The notes below the pieces were generated by a model. The model saw only the letters and a program-made list of their open reading frames with translations. It searched no databases and was not told the DNA's origin. The position numbers and the translations under genes were made by a program. From Schizophyllum amplum (lineage: Eukaryota > Basidiomycota > Agaricomycetes > Agaricales > Schizophyllaceae), in the NCBI GenBank assembly GCA_007026445.1, contig VDMD01000003.1:2108001-2172000 (forward strand): a stretch of 64,000 bases of DNA. Reading direction: 5' to 3'. Positions 11,611-23,269 of this stretch are shown one piece after another; positions within the stretch are counted from its first letter, which is position 1, and the number at the start of each line of letters is the position of its first letter.

Positions 11611-13330
11611 AGGCCGGTGAGGTGAAGCCGATGTACTCTTCAGGTTCGAGTGAGAAGGAGGCGCGTGTTGCGAGCTCGGGGTGTCGCTATGAGCCGATCG
11701 TCACTGCGGCTGTAGTCGTGCACGAGCGCGTTCCTCAAGAGACTTCGCCCGGGTCGCGCATACCCTCCTCCTACTACTGCCTCCTGACTGACCACCGGGC
11801 GCAGCCTGAGATATGGGTCAGTTCCAGGAGCGGCGAAGAAGGCCGAGTTAACGCACCTGCGTTTGAGGTTCGCCGACAGGGAGATGGCGCGCTGAAGCAC
11901 TAAGACGCGGGGACATGAACCATCGTAGGTGCGATGTCCATATTAGGCTGCGCAGCTGGAGCAAGACGGGGTAGTGAGAACCAGGCGCTGTATGAGATGC
12001 GGAGAGGCCGTGTGGTCGGGGATGCCGATGTGAAAGCGAGGGATGGGCTGGGGCTTGCGTTGCGTTGATTGCCGGTGGGATAGTCCTCAAGAGTGCCCTT
12101 CATACCATCTGCAGGAGCGATACTGGATACTGGCGGAGAATGACGGTGAGCGGATTGCAGCAAGACAGCCAGCTACACACACCTTGTTCGTAGATTCAAC
12201 CGCTGCCCTTCGCCCCCGAGTTCTTTCGCATGCTTGGTGCTTGACCCTCCTGGAGTCCCCACTTGTCAATAGCAGAGGACTGGATTTCCAGTCAGAGTGT
12301 GGCCATAGTACGCAGTGAACATGGTGGCGGAAGACAAGAGGAAGAAGGGCGAAAAGAGCGGGCCGATCACCGGTCTGTCCGAAAAGAGAGAACAATGGGA
12401 TGACTCTTGTTCTTGACCGCCATGATCACGATTCAGCGCTCATTTCCTCATAGAGAGCAACGACAGCCGACAGTCAGAAGACGACCGGCGTCAAATTACT
12501 GCAATGTTACTGCTGTGAGGCTCGTGATCACCCGGCCGGAAACCCGGCTCGCGTACGGGCACATCTCGGACGACGGAAGTCCTCTCGCTCCGTCCCTTAC
12601 GATTCCGTTCGTCACACTCACTCATCGGTACGAAAGTTCTGGTAAGATTCAACAGCCATGTGCGCTCTGGAACACACCTCAGCGGAGCGAATTCGAGCCG
12701 AAATCTGATCCCCCAAGGTGCGTACTCTGCACTCGTTCTGCCCTTCCCGCTCGACGATTATCCCAGCTTCCGAGAAGGTCCTGCTTGCATGCATGGCCCC
12801 ATTTACGGAGCCTTATGACCCTCGGATGATGGCTTGACATCGCAACTCGCTCATGGTTAGGCGCAAGCCCCGTACTGCAAGCGCGGGAGCACGATCCGAT
12901 ATTCTTCAAGAGAATGCTTCAGCTACCTGCTCGGTATACCGGACTGCTGAAGCTGGGCGACTCGCGCGGCGAGTCGCTGTCTTCTACCGTGTACGTACTC
13001 GTCATGTTCTGCCTACCACATTTACCTGCGTCCATACGTTAGGACGAGGGTATGTGGAGAAGAACGAAGATTCTTATGTGCGTACCTGCTTTCGCTAGCG
13101 TATCCATGCTGACTTTCCCTGCAGTACAGTGCGCATATATCCAGTTTCGGCGTACGTTGTACACGCATATATGCCGTCTCAATGCAGACTGCTCTCATGC
13201 GTAAATACCCGGCGCGAAATACATACACATACCTTCGACCGCGGAATCGACACAATAATAGACATCTACGTCTTTCTTTTCTCGGCGCGCAAGCCTTATA
13301 CGACGGCTTCGCCTTGATCTCATCTACCTG
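11611..13330. other. near-identical inter-arm block without a recognised gene
   Basis: The block pairs with 43.16-44.87 kb at very high identity. Open frames are preserved in both arms: for example 12,679-12,909 (-) encodes the same 76 residues as 43,607-43,837 (+), and 12,407-12,829 (+) corresponds to a 140-codon frame at 44,109-43,687 (-). Splice-like donors (GTAAGA at about 12,643, GTGCGT at about 12,719) hint at a gene on the plus strand of this arm. No domain is recognised, and such high identity keeps any frame open, so no CDS is called. Confidence 0.35.
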
Positions 13331-13930
13331 GTGATGTCAAGTTTCGAGTTTCTTCCTTCGTCAGCATCTTCGCGCTTTTCACGAGTTCCTGTCTCCATTC
13401 GTAGGCCTCACGCACCCTCGACGATGTTCACTAACGCGTGTTTGCTAACGCGCTCGGAGCTGAGTCTTTTGGCTGAGTATCCGACTTGCCAGGTTTTTAT
13501 CGAAGGCGGGCGCGCAAGCATTTCAATGCCCTCGAACTCGTCAACGCGATCACGGACGCGTGTCGCCGGTGCCATCTGGCATAGATTACCTCGGCACATG
13601 CGGTAGAGCTCAGCTACACGTCCTCAACGTCGGCGCGCGTTGTGAAAAGGACGCGACACCAGGCAACCAGGGAACACATTTTGGTTCTGGTGAGCGCCTG
13701 GTTTCTTCGGGACGACGAATCTCCGAGACTGACCGAGCCCATCTCAGATCTTACGCACCGCCTGACACGCGTCTGCATTACCCTTGATGTTCGTCAATGC
13801 GCGCCTTGCACTGCCAGAGCTACCGCTGCAATGCTGGTCGCTTCCCTCAATAGTAGCGCGATACTTATCTGTCACGTGATGAGTCCTCATAGAAGTCCCT
13901 CAATGAACTTCAGAATCACAGCGGAGCTGT
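13331..13930 (+). other. conserved unidentified exon-like block upstream of NLR B
   Basis: A frame containing IDYLGTCGRAQLHVLNVGAR (about 13,577-13,640) and a second block ending LVASLNSSAI (about 13,830-13,862) are also found upstream of NLR C on the other strand. The DNA between them differs in length and sequence while short protein motifs persist (a D-D-E, DL and DVR-x-C pattern), which suggests coding exons of a small gene ending just before the NLR. Exon joins could not be fixed and the function is unknown. Confidence 0.35.
13873..13878 (+). promoter_or_regulatory. CACGTG box upstream of NLR B
   Basis: A CACGTG palindrome is followed by the conserved CCTCATAGAAG and AATGAACTT segments. 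The same arrangement precedes NLR D (CACGTG at 59,803-59,808), and CACGTG also precedes NLR C (42,598-42,603). Its placement about 185-195 bp upstream of the start in B, C and D suggests an upstream activating site for a bHLH-type factor; that role is inferred. Confidence 0.4.
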
Positions 13931-13942
13931 GAAATCACCGAC

Positions 13943-13960
13943 GGCAGTGCGGCAGCCTCG
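13943..13960 (+). promoter_or_regulatory. conserved NLR-family leader motif, copy B
   Basis: GGCAGTGCGGCAGCCTCG, 102 bp before the start codon, is identical in B, C and D and nearly identical before gene A. Confidence 0.55.
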
Positions 13961-14062
13961 CAGCTGACGCGCGGCATGCTGGCGCTCCGCCGTTCCTGTG
14001 TTCTCCTCTGACCACGACGTCGACCTTGACTGAGTCGTGTTGGACTCCCGTTGCCGTCAACC

Positions 14063-17000
14063 ATGTCGAACTCTTCTTCTCTGTCGTCCAGCCGCCCTCG
14101 ATGGGTGCAGGGGCTGCTCCACCCACGCAGCTCCGGTGTCTTCACTCGCTCGAGGAGCCCGTCTCGAGAACGGTCCACGGCGGCCTCGTCCTCATCGATC
14201 TCACTGCCGCCGTCTAGTGTACCGGTCACCCAGCTTGCTGCGTCGATTGCATCATCGACAAACACGGCGGTCGAATCTCCGTCGACCCTCACGTCTCAAG
14301 ATCCATCATCCTCATCGCACTCTCTGACGCTCTCACCCCCTTCGGTGTCCGCGCCTGCTTCATCAGCGGAATCGTCCACGACGCCGGCCGCCGACTCCCA
14401 ATCGACCGTCCCGGCAATCCCTCCCCCGGCACCGCCGCCGAGGCCAGCGCCTGCGGACCCGCTCGCCGCGCTGTGGGAGCAGGCGATCGAGCGATACAAG
14501 GGCGAAACGAGTATCGATCTGTTCGCCCAGGACGACGCGCGGTTCGAGTCGGAAAGCGCTATCCTCCATTACCTCGACGAACAGGAGAAGAGCTTCTCAG
14601 AATTCCGTGCCCGCGACGCGCAGCGCCTCCGAACCGCGCTCGCACCGGTCGCTGGTGCGTGTGGCCCTCTCTGTGCCATCGCTGGGGAAGGTGTGGGTCT
14701 GGTGAGTGAGACTTTACTCGGCGATTGCTCAAGCGACGTCGCTGATCTGCGTCCTCAGGTCTTCGCGCCTTCAAAAATGCTCTTCACTGCAATTGGTGAA
14801 CTCGTCAAGGTGCGTCAGGCGTTCGTATGCGGAAATCGCCGCTGACGTTCATACAGGCGGCGGTCAAGATCAGCGAGGAGCTAGACTCCATTGTGGGCGC
14901 CTTTGACACCATCGAGCACCATCTGCGCATTCTGAAGCCTGCCGCCGCGCGGGATGTGCTGCATGACGAGGCTCTGAGGGAGGCGTCTGTGAAGTTGCTC
15001 GCGCAAATCCTGGTCGTATTCGGCGTGATCCAGAAGGCGCAAAATGACGGGCGGCTTGGTGCGTGCTACCAGTGCATATTGCATGTTTACTGACGAGTCT
15101 CTAGTTCTTTGGCTGAAGAAACTGGCCGGGTCGAAGCAGGTCTCGTCAGCGCTAGATGACTTAGGACGCCTCGCGACGAATCAGCATCAAACGATTTCGG
15201 CGGTGACGCTCTATACGGCGAAGGAGACCATGGCGATCCTCATCGAGGGTGATACCTGTGAAGTTGTTTCATCCTTGGACTTTCCGCATTTGTCTGACCC
15301 TTCCTTTCTTTCTTTAGCGCATCAGCACGAGCACGAGCTGACGCGCAAATCCCTCGCTGAAATCACGAAGATTGCGCAAGAAGTCCATGGTACGACCGCA
15401 TATTCCTCACCCATCAGTCACCCTGATGTGTTTGTCAGACATTGTTCGCCAGAACACAGACGCGACACAGGGCCAGACAAGCGTCAACCGTGGCGTTCTC
15501 GAGAATATTCAGCGCACGCTCCTTCAACAAATCAACAATATGAACTTGGACAGGAGTTCGTTGTGCACTTACAGTCGGCTGTGATTTTTTGCTGATGAGT
15601 CGAATGTGCAGACACCGCCAACATCGAGAAGATATTTCAGTGGCTACAGTATCCAGACTCGTCCGTCAAAATGAACACGCTCCTCGACGACCGGGCGGAG
15701 TCTACTGGTTCCTGGTTTCTCGATGGCGACGAGTACTCCGCCTTCAAGCGGGGAGAAAGGAAATGTCTCTGGCTGCACGGGAAAGGTGCGATTTGACCTT
15801 GTCGACCCATTTCATCGATACTGACTGACTTAGCTGGGTGCGGGAAGAGTACCATGATGTATGCTCCTATTCTATCTGGGACCGTGAACGTCACTTACTC
15901 CTGACCAGAGCGGCCGTCATTCGGGACCTCCAAGTACGCGCCGCATGCTCTGCCACGACCGCTCTTACCATCACGCACCTTTTTGACACGACGAACGGGT
16001 CCCACCCTCGGAATCTGCGTGCTCTGCTGTCGTCATTGCTCTGTCAGCTCGCGTACAATCGAGACGAATGTGCGGTCCATATTCTTAAGCTCCGCACGGG
16101 CGCGGCCGTCGGGGCCTCCCAGCTGTCGCTTGACACTTTGCAAGATCATGTAGACACTATGCTGGAATCTATGGTGATGCGTGTCTTCATTGTTGTCGAT
16201 GCGCTGGACGAGGCAGAAGATAACAAGATCATTCCTTTCATTGCCCACCTGCGGACTCACGCCAACGTCTCGCTCATTCTCTCGAGCCGTCATGAGGCGT
16301 TGTTTCAAGCCGATCTCGAGGGCCTTTCTGACTCGGAGATTCCCATGAGAGAAGATCTCGTAGTTGAGGACATCACCTTGGTACTAGAGCGGCTCCTTCG
16401 CTCAGGTGGCGCCCTGGACACCAAGACAGATCAGCATATAAAGGATCGTATAAGAGAGGTGATACAAGAGACTGCAGATGGAAAGTGAGTATTCTGTGAA
16501 TAACATCGAATTTCGGTTAACAGAAAGTCACAGCTTTCGCTGGGCTGCGCTACAGCTCCAAGAGCTTGGCACCGTCGCTGGAATTCCTCGGAAGGTGCTC
16601 GAACGCCTCAAGGATATCCCCAAGACGCTCGCCGAGGAGTACGAACGACGATTGCAGGCAATCAATCTGTCTGATCGCAAAGACGCCGCGTGTCTCCTCA
16701 CCTGGTCTCTCTTCAGCCACCGTCCCCTGTCGACCATCGACTTTGCGCAACTTCTATCCTTCGACTACTCCGACCGCATGCCTGTCTTCGACGCCTCCAT
16801 GCAGCCATCGTCCGTGGTCGACGTCCTGTCCTTGGTCGGCTCAACGTTCCTCTGTGAGCACGATGGAGTGATACGCATCGCACACGCCTCTGTAAAGGAT
16901 TATCTGCTGGAACTTCCCACATCTTCGCCGTTTCACGTCAACCCTGAATATGCATACTCATTCATCACCCGGACTTGTCTTGCATATCTTAAATGCGGTG

Positions 17001-18796
17001 GCGCATTGGGCTATCTCGGAAGTGCACATCATATAATCTGGACCTGGGTGATCTATGCATCCAAAGCAGCATACAACGACACACTCGAGCAGGATATCAT
17101 GCTATCCATCGGAAGCTCGGACAGGAGGCAGCTCCTTGCTACGGCGTCCTTATACGGCGCTGTACAAATGGGACACGTGGCCCTCGTGCGACTGCTTGTC
17201 GACCACCTCTGCGCCAACGTTGACGGCCGGGCACAAACCCTGAGAGCAAGCTCGATACTCGCCGTCGTCATGTTATCTAACACGTTTGTTTTTGAGTATA
17301 CAGAAGATGACGCTTCCGACACTCAACGTCACCACTGCGCACCTCTCCATTTTGCAGCACATCATGGCCACACTGAGATTGTTCATATCCTTCTCAACGC
17401 AGGCGCTGATGTCGATCCTTGCGACGGCACAGGCGCGACTCCCCTTCACTTTGCGACAATGGGAGGCCATCTAGAGCTTGTTCGCCTCCTCATTGAACGA
17501 CATGCCAATGTTCATGCTCGCAGCGATTACGACCTCGAGCCACTCCACATGGCTTGCCTTATGGGATATAGAGATATCGCCTATCTTCTTGTCGAAGCGC
17601 GCGCGGGTGTCAACTCAAGCTCAGGCAGTAACTGGACTCCCCTTCACGGCGCGGCATGTGCAGGCCACCCTGAACTTGTCCGCTTCCTCATCGACCGACA
17701 TGCTGATGTCCGGGCTCGCCTCGGAGACGGCAGGGAACCACTTCACATTGCTTCCCTGAATGGACATAAAGATGCCACCCATCTGCTCGTCGAAGCGGGG
17801 GCGGATGTGAACTCCCGCTCTAACGGCGGCTGGACTCCGCTTCACGCAACGGCAGAGTTTGGCCGCCTCGACCTCGTTCGCTTCCTCATCGAACGGCATG
17901 CCGATGTTCATGCTTGCAGCGAGGATGGGCGCGGACCCCTCTACCTCGCTTGTCTGAACGGACATAAAGAGGTCGCCCAGCTCCTCGTTGAAGCGGGCGC
18001 GGATGTTAATTCCCGCTCAGCTAACGGTACGACTCCCCTTCACGCTGCGGTAGAGAGCGGCCACCTCGAGCTCGTCAGCTTCCTCATCGACCAGCATGTT
18101 GATATTCGGGCTCGCAATGATCATGACTACGAACCACTACACCTTGCTGCCGGGCATGGGCATGTAGGTGTCGTCCGCCTGCTCCTCGAGCACAATGCGG
18201 TGGTAGATGCTCGTACCAAACATGCTTCTACACCGCTTATCCTCGCAGCGGAGTCCACCGATAAACCCGATCTCCTGTCGCTGCTCATCGCCCAAGGTGC
18301 AGACATCCATGCTCGCGATAACGACGACGACGACGCTCTGCAATGTGCGGTACTAGGTGGCCACGAGAACAATGTCCGATTCCTCCTCAGCGCAGGATCG
18401 CCTCCGCGCACGCGCAACGCCCAAGGCCTGGCACCGATAGACCGAATTGGCCAAAGTGTCAATGGGCCCGGTGACCCGAAGGCGAACGAACGCGTCCGCC
18501 AGATTCTCCTGGATGCTGGGGCGATGGAGAGTGACGCGGGAGACGCAGCGACACTGGCAGATGCTCAAGCCGAGGTGGTAGCGCATGAGGGAGCTGAGTC
18601 GGCGGTGACGGACGAGGGAGCCGAAGCGATGGCGGATGTTGCAGTTGGGTCGGCGGTGACGGACGAGGGACACGAAACGACGATGGACCATGATTGGGAA
18701 ACGACAACGGACGAGAACTCCGAGACGATGACGCACGAGGGAGCCGAAGCGTCGGCAGCCGACGCGCAGGCTACGACGACAGCGACGGAGCTGTGA
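14063..18796 (+). CDS. Goodbye-NACHT-ankyrin STAND/NLR-like protein (gene B)
   Basis: Ten exons are inferred: 14063-14701, 14759-14809, 14857-15058, 15105-15257, 15318-15389, 15439-15555, 15612-15785, 15834-15858, 15909-16484 and 16534-18796, giving about 1,423 residues in frame. A Ser/Pro-rich leader is followed by a fungal STAND N-terminal Goodbye-type domain (about residues 130-300, with DPLAALWEQAIERYKGET and the FAPSK-x-LFTAIGELVK segment). Next is a NACHT-type NTPase with P-loop GKAGCGKST encoded across an intron and a Walker-B-like VFIVVDALDE. The last exon encodes the post-NACHT helical region and about 12 ankyrin repeats, then an acidic EGAE-rich tail. By family knowledge it would be a cytosolic signal-transducing NTPase of the non-self recognition/innate immunity class; ligand unknown. 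Upstream frames beginning with non-ATG codons were ignored and the first good ATG was used. It is the mirror paralogue of gene C. Confidence 0.9.
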
Positions 18797-19640
18797 GGGC
18801 GCATCGTTGCGAAAGGCGACGCGGCCACAGAGGACAGCTGAAGGTGCGCCCGCCCATGCTGATCGTGCTCCTTGCTAAATATTCTGCAGGCGAAGGTGGC
18901 AGGGCAGGATCGGCGTGAGCGCACGCGAAGATCAGTAGGGTGAGCTGCTTAAGGGATCTGAAAAGGACATAGAGGGTGTATACTGGCTGCGATTTCCTTT
19001 GAACAAAGAATTGTATTGTGGTTCTGTATGTACACACAACAAATGTGACTTCGTATCCGGCAGTACGGACGATGAACGAGACATATCATGCGTGCACGTA
19101 CATATAAATTAAATATCAAGATCCGTAGCCGCGCCTGCGACCTCAACGAGGTCGTAGGACGATCACGCGCAGGCTACTGTCATCGAGTAGTGAACTTGAA
19201 GGCAGATGCGCAAACGGGCCCACCACTCACCGAGAGATGGGCGATGAGCCGACGCCCAAGAGCAGTACCTTGTGCGGCGTCCCGGTCCAATACACGAAAC
19301 CCCAGTCCAACCCGCAAGCGCGACGGCACAAACACCTGAGGGCGACACCCGACGGTTCAACGAGCATCGAGCCTCCAGAGCGACATGCTTCGACCTCCCC
19401 TGACGTCGCGCGAATGGTACGTCGCGTCAACCCCTGGTGATGGATGCGACGATGGTACGGCAACGAACATCGCTGAAGCCACCGAAGGCGGAAGGATAGT
19501 TTTTGCACGCCGACCAGGTGTGGGCGAGTGTACGAGCCATGATGGTCGCAGTCTCGAGGATCGAGAGGCGGACGGCACGCGGGTTGAGAGTCGCACATCG
19601 ACAGGTCTGGTTACTCGAAAGTTGGACTTGCTTTGCTAGC
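18797..19640 (+). repeat. NLR 3' flank homology block, copy B
   Basis: Matches the 3' flanks of genes A and C. A 46-bp splice-like intron lies at 18844-18889 (GAAG|GTGCGC...TCTGCAG), after the stop codon of B, at the position where gene C has an intron inside its open frame. A further sub-block at about 19,330-19,500 (GACACCCGACGGTTCAACGA, CGACATGC) recurs at about 29,480-29,690 (+) and 36,440-36,270 (-). Confidence 0.6.
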
Positions 19641-20880
19641 AGTCGGTACTGTCGAAGGAAACATCGTCTGTAGCGGAAAGCGGAGGAGGGACCTTCCCGA
19701 TCCTCGACACGCAAGGCCGAAGCTGTCACAGTCCTCGCTCGGGAAAGACGGCCCGTCCGGATAGGAGACGCATGCGAGAAGGCGGCGCGTCATCGGCCCG
19801 AGGGCGGGGATGGCTGAGACGTGAGAGGCGCCAGGATGAGAGACGCCGTAGGTGGCGCATGAGAGCGCGCGGTCGACGCGACCGTCGAAAGCGCCAGCGA
19901 CGCGACAACAAGTCGTGCACTGTTTGCCGCGAGGAGGCAGGTCGTCGAGCCAAGGCGCGCCATCAACGCACAATCAAAACGCGCTATCGACGTGGATGCC
20001 AGACTCGCGACCGACGCCATATGAGGAATGCCACTGACCTAGCACTGACCCGACGACCTGACGCGCGCCGCCAGCGTGCACAGCTCGCGATGGACGATGA
20101 GTCCGTCCGAGCGTCAATCCATCTGATCTGCCGATTCGCTGAACCATCCGACTCGCCGACTCGCCAACTCAGCATAGACCAGTGATTTGTCGCGGCAGGT
20201 ATGAGTGCGCGAGCGGCGGGCGGTAACGGCGCGGGGACGAAGAGACTTTGTTGCAGGAGACGGCCTCCCTCGTCAGTCGCGGACGCCATTCTCCGTCGTC
20301 GAGGGAGACACGCGGCACCATCGAGAGCAGCATTCGGCACCGTGGAGGTTGCGGATGTGGGCAGCGTCCCGACGGGCGCGGGCGTGGCGGACGGCGATGG
20401 GACGAGATGGGAGATGGTGATATCTTCCTCCAGTCGCGGACGGCACCTGCGGACGATATCCTCCTTCAGTTGTGGACGAGAGCCACGGTCGTTGAGGGCG
20501 ACGATCTCTAGTATAGCACGAGCTATACTTCGTCGAGGGCGAGACGCTCCGCCTTCGAGACGTGGTATGTTGCATCATGGAGGGGGAATATCTGGCAGCG
20601 TCGCGAGAGTCGAGGGCGACGATTTGGTATCAGCGAGGGCGTCGCGTGCGCGCCTCCGCATCCTCCGTGAGCATGGGCAGCAACGTCTTGAAGCCAGGGG
20701 ACACCGATGTACGAACAGGCGCAATATCGAGGGGGCTCTCGATGGGCACGTCGCCGGGCGGCTTGACGATCACCTCGTCGGTTTCAAGAGAGTCTGAAGG
20801 GAGAATGAGCCTCATACGTCAACAAGAAGACCTGAGCATTGACGCACCGTGATCCTAAACTCGATTTCGTGTTTGCAACC
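19641..20880. repeat. GACG-rich spacer, copy B
   Basis: Mirrors 34.9-36.0 kb. It holds Arg-rich frames on both strands, e.g. 20,201-20,797 (+), which is matched by 35,709-35,113 (-) at DNA level with changed lengths. No protein domain is recognised, so no CDS is called. Confidence 0.45.
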
Positions 20881-21160
20881 GATCGTCAATGTAACCCGCC
20901 TCGCAGGCCACCTCGAGCTCCCTCCTCCGTAATGACGTCTTTTTCATCGTAAGTTCCCCCTCCCGTGGCATACCGAGTTCGTGCAGAGGAATAGTACGCT
21001 GAGCACTCGTGTAGGTGCGGCGGCGCGTTTGGGAAAGCCGTAGCGGTCTGGCGGACTGTCAGAAGGAAGCCAAAAGAGAAAGGCAACACCTTCAAGTTTC
21101 AATATTCAGCCTCCGCCCGCCACAGTTCGCGGTTCTGTCGCGAGCATCCTGTGTTTTTGC
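20881..21160. other. spacer between GACG-rich block and repeat P
   Basis: Mirrors about 34,560-34,880. Short frames only; nothing recognised. Confidence 0.35.
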
Positions 21161-21480
21161 CATGGTCGTTGAGGTTGTGATGTCGTTGGACGATCGTTCC
21201 GGCGGGTCACTGCATCACAAGAAGTATCGAGGAAGAGCAAACAGCTCATTCGTGATCAATAAAGCAGAGCAGCGTAAGGCGGCAGCCGGGATGGAAGATG
21301 AACGCGTGGGAGAACCTTGGAAAACAATGGACGGCGATTCGGCCCGCGACCCGACGCTTGGAATCAACAACGACAAGCAAAGACCGTCTTTGTTCTTGCT
21401 TCCACGGCGCGCGTTGGGACAATCCCTGTTTTTCAGACTCTGGCAGCGCATTAGGCTCCGGAAACAATCACTTGATTTTA
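21160..21480 (+). repeat. dispersed repeat P, copy 2
   Basis: Contains the AAAGACCGTCTTTGTTCTTG landmark (about 21,380) and pairs with the minus-strand copy at 34.29-34.60 kb in the other arm. Confidence 0.5.
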
Positions 21481-22670
21481 GCACATCAAGAGCTCTGGTG
21501 ATATTTACCACGGGCCTAAGTACGCTCGCGAGATATCGACCATCGACAACCGGCCAGGCTTTACGGACAGACAAATTGCTTCAGTTCATGCCTCTGGCCT
21601 CCGGGATCAGGTCTCATTTCTTATGAACGGGCGCCCTCCCTTGCTTCCTCTCGTGTGCGCCCCTTCACAAGGGTCCTTTCGGGCCGATCTGCGAATCCCG
21701 CGTCCGCGTCCTCGACAACACCCTGAGCGTTTTCAGCACCACTCGTCAAGAACGCACGACGGGCCCCTCCCCGCTATATGAGGGCGTCCTCACGGGACCA
21801 GTCCCTCGTGCTCATAGAACCAGGTGCATGCTTCTCGAACAGTTGACATGTCCATTGATTGGTGCGCTGTACTGCTGGTCAGGGATATAGAAGCGCTGGT
21901 ACCAGGCAAGTCTCCCCCGTTATCGCTCATCTGTCTGTTCGATTTTGGCGCTCACACCTCGCTTGACCTCGAGATTAGTATATCCGGACGACGGCTCTCT
22001 ATCCGGGTGGATCTTTGCTATGTCGTCTGTGCTTCGCACGTTGATGAATTATCGGGCACGCGCCGGACAATGTTATGGTTGGCCTATGGAGGCCTTTAGA
22101 TGATATTTACAGGAGTGACGCCGACCGCAAACTTCAACGCGCAGGGTATCGCGTCCTACCAACCAACTGATGCCTTCCCGCTCGCCACGCCCATTCTTTG
22201 TCTTAGCAGATGCGTCCTTGGCCCATATCAAACAAAGATTTACGCGGCTGTTCGACATTCTTCTCTTCAGTCTCAGGCTTCGAGTCGCAGCTCTGGCGGT
22301 CTCGAACTGGCTTACTGCGGCAATACTGCCTCGTCCTGGAACTTACCGCATATACCTTGAGCTCACCTATCGCTCTCGAGCTCACCTATCACTCTCGAGC
22401 TCACGGACTCGCCCTCGAGCTCACGATCTCGCTCTTTAGCGCCCAATCTCGCTCGCCTCATCGTCTTGTTCTGATTCTCCGAGGCGATCTTGTTCTTGCG
22501 CCAACGACCTCACTGTTATGCTCGGCAAAACTCGCTCTGCTGTTTATGGCCTCGCTCCCGAGTTCCACCCACTTCCGAGAAGGTCTTCGATCTCAAAGAC
22601 AGCGCCCGCGTCCCCCTGCTCGATACCCGACAGGCTCGTCCCCAGACCCTCAATGCGACTAACAACAACT
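21481..22670. other. arm-specific stretch without supported gene
   Basis: This region is longer than its counterpart in the right arm and did not align by eye. Frames are short. It contains the short tandem array at 22,359-22,437. Confidence 0.35.
22359..22437 (+). repeat. tandem array of about four 19-20 bp GAGCTCAC units
   Basis: Four consecutive units begin GAGCTCAC and end in CTCTC or CCCTC: GAGCTCACCTATCGCTCTC, GAGCTCACCTATCACTCTC, then two diverged units. Not found in the other arm. Confidence 0.75.
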
Positions 22671-22687
22671 CCCAATGAGCGGCCCGT

Positions 22688-22762
22688 TTCGGCTGGGATC
22701 CCGTCGACGGCCGAAAAGTGTATCCGATGACATAAGCTGATGGACAGAGTTTTCGGACATAG
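22688..22762 (+). promoter_or_regulatory. distal conserved island upstream of Z1
   Basis: About 70 bp around ATGACATAAGCTGATGGACA matches, in reverse complement, 55,905-55,980 upstream of Z3. Both lie about 500-600 bp before the start codon, and the DNA between island and gene is much less similar. It may be a regulatory site or the end of a neighbouring exon. Confidence 0.4.
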
Positions 22763-23114
22763 CCGGTGCAACGAGCTCAGACCTCCAGAGCAAGACCTTA
22801 GGACCCAGAGCGCGCGACGCGACTATACTACTTGGGTAAGCTGCCGGATATTCTTGTTCCACGTCGCGCTCGCGTTTGACTACAGGACGTCGCTCTCAAT
22901 GATTCGCGACGCCGCGACGCGGCCTGCACCTGAGGCAATCATGCATCATCCCGCAGATCCTGAACACGTCCTGAGTCCTGACCGCCTGGTCCTACGCCGG
23001 ATTATGGGTACGCTCGTAGACGACGATATGAAGCGACTGTGAGTGTTTGCTACGCGATGACCCGGCGCTTTTGACGATCAATAACATTTACGCTGATCCA
23101 AACAATGTATAGGA

Positions 23115-23179
23115 CTTTATGACCATTCGTGCGCTTTGTCCCAAAGGTCTCGTTTGTGTGAGCCCGCCTCGCTATAAAA
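23115..23179 (+). promoter_or_regulatory. core promoter of Z1
   Basis: CTTTATGACCAT at 23,115-23,126 and TATAAAA at 23,173-23,179 lie upstream of the Z1 ATG at 23,270. Z2 and Z3 have the same CTTTATGACCAT element (33,139-33,150 and 55,514-55,525, minus strand) and an ATAAAA box about 91 bp before their ATG, so element order and spacing are conserved in three copies. Confidence 0.6.
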
Positions 23180-23269
23180 ACCCGCTGCTCCGCTGCTTGA
23201 CGGTCCTCAACAGCTCGACCTCGCAGCCCGTTCACTCGCGACCACTGCTCAGCGCCGAATATCTTCGTA

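Noticed and set aside
20201..20797. 198-codon frame mirrored at 35,113-35,709
   Set aside because: Similarity is at DNA level in GACG-rich sequence with indels that change the frame; no domain.
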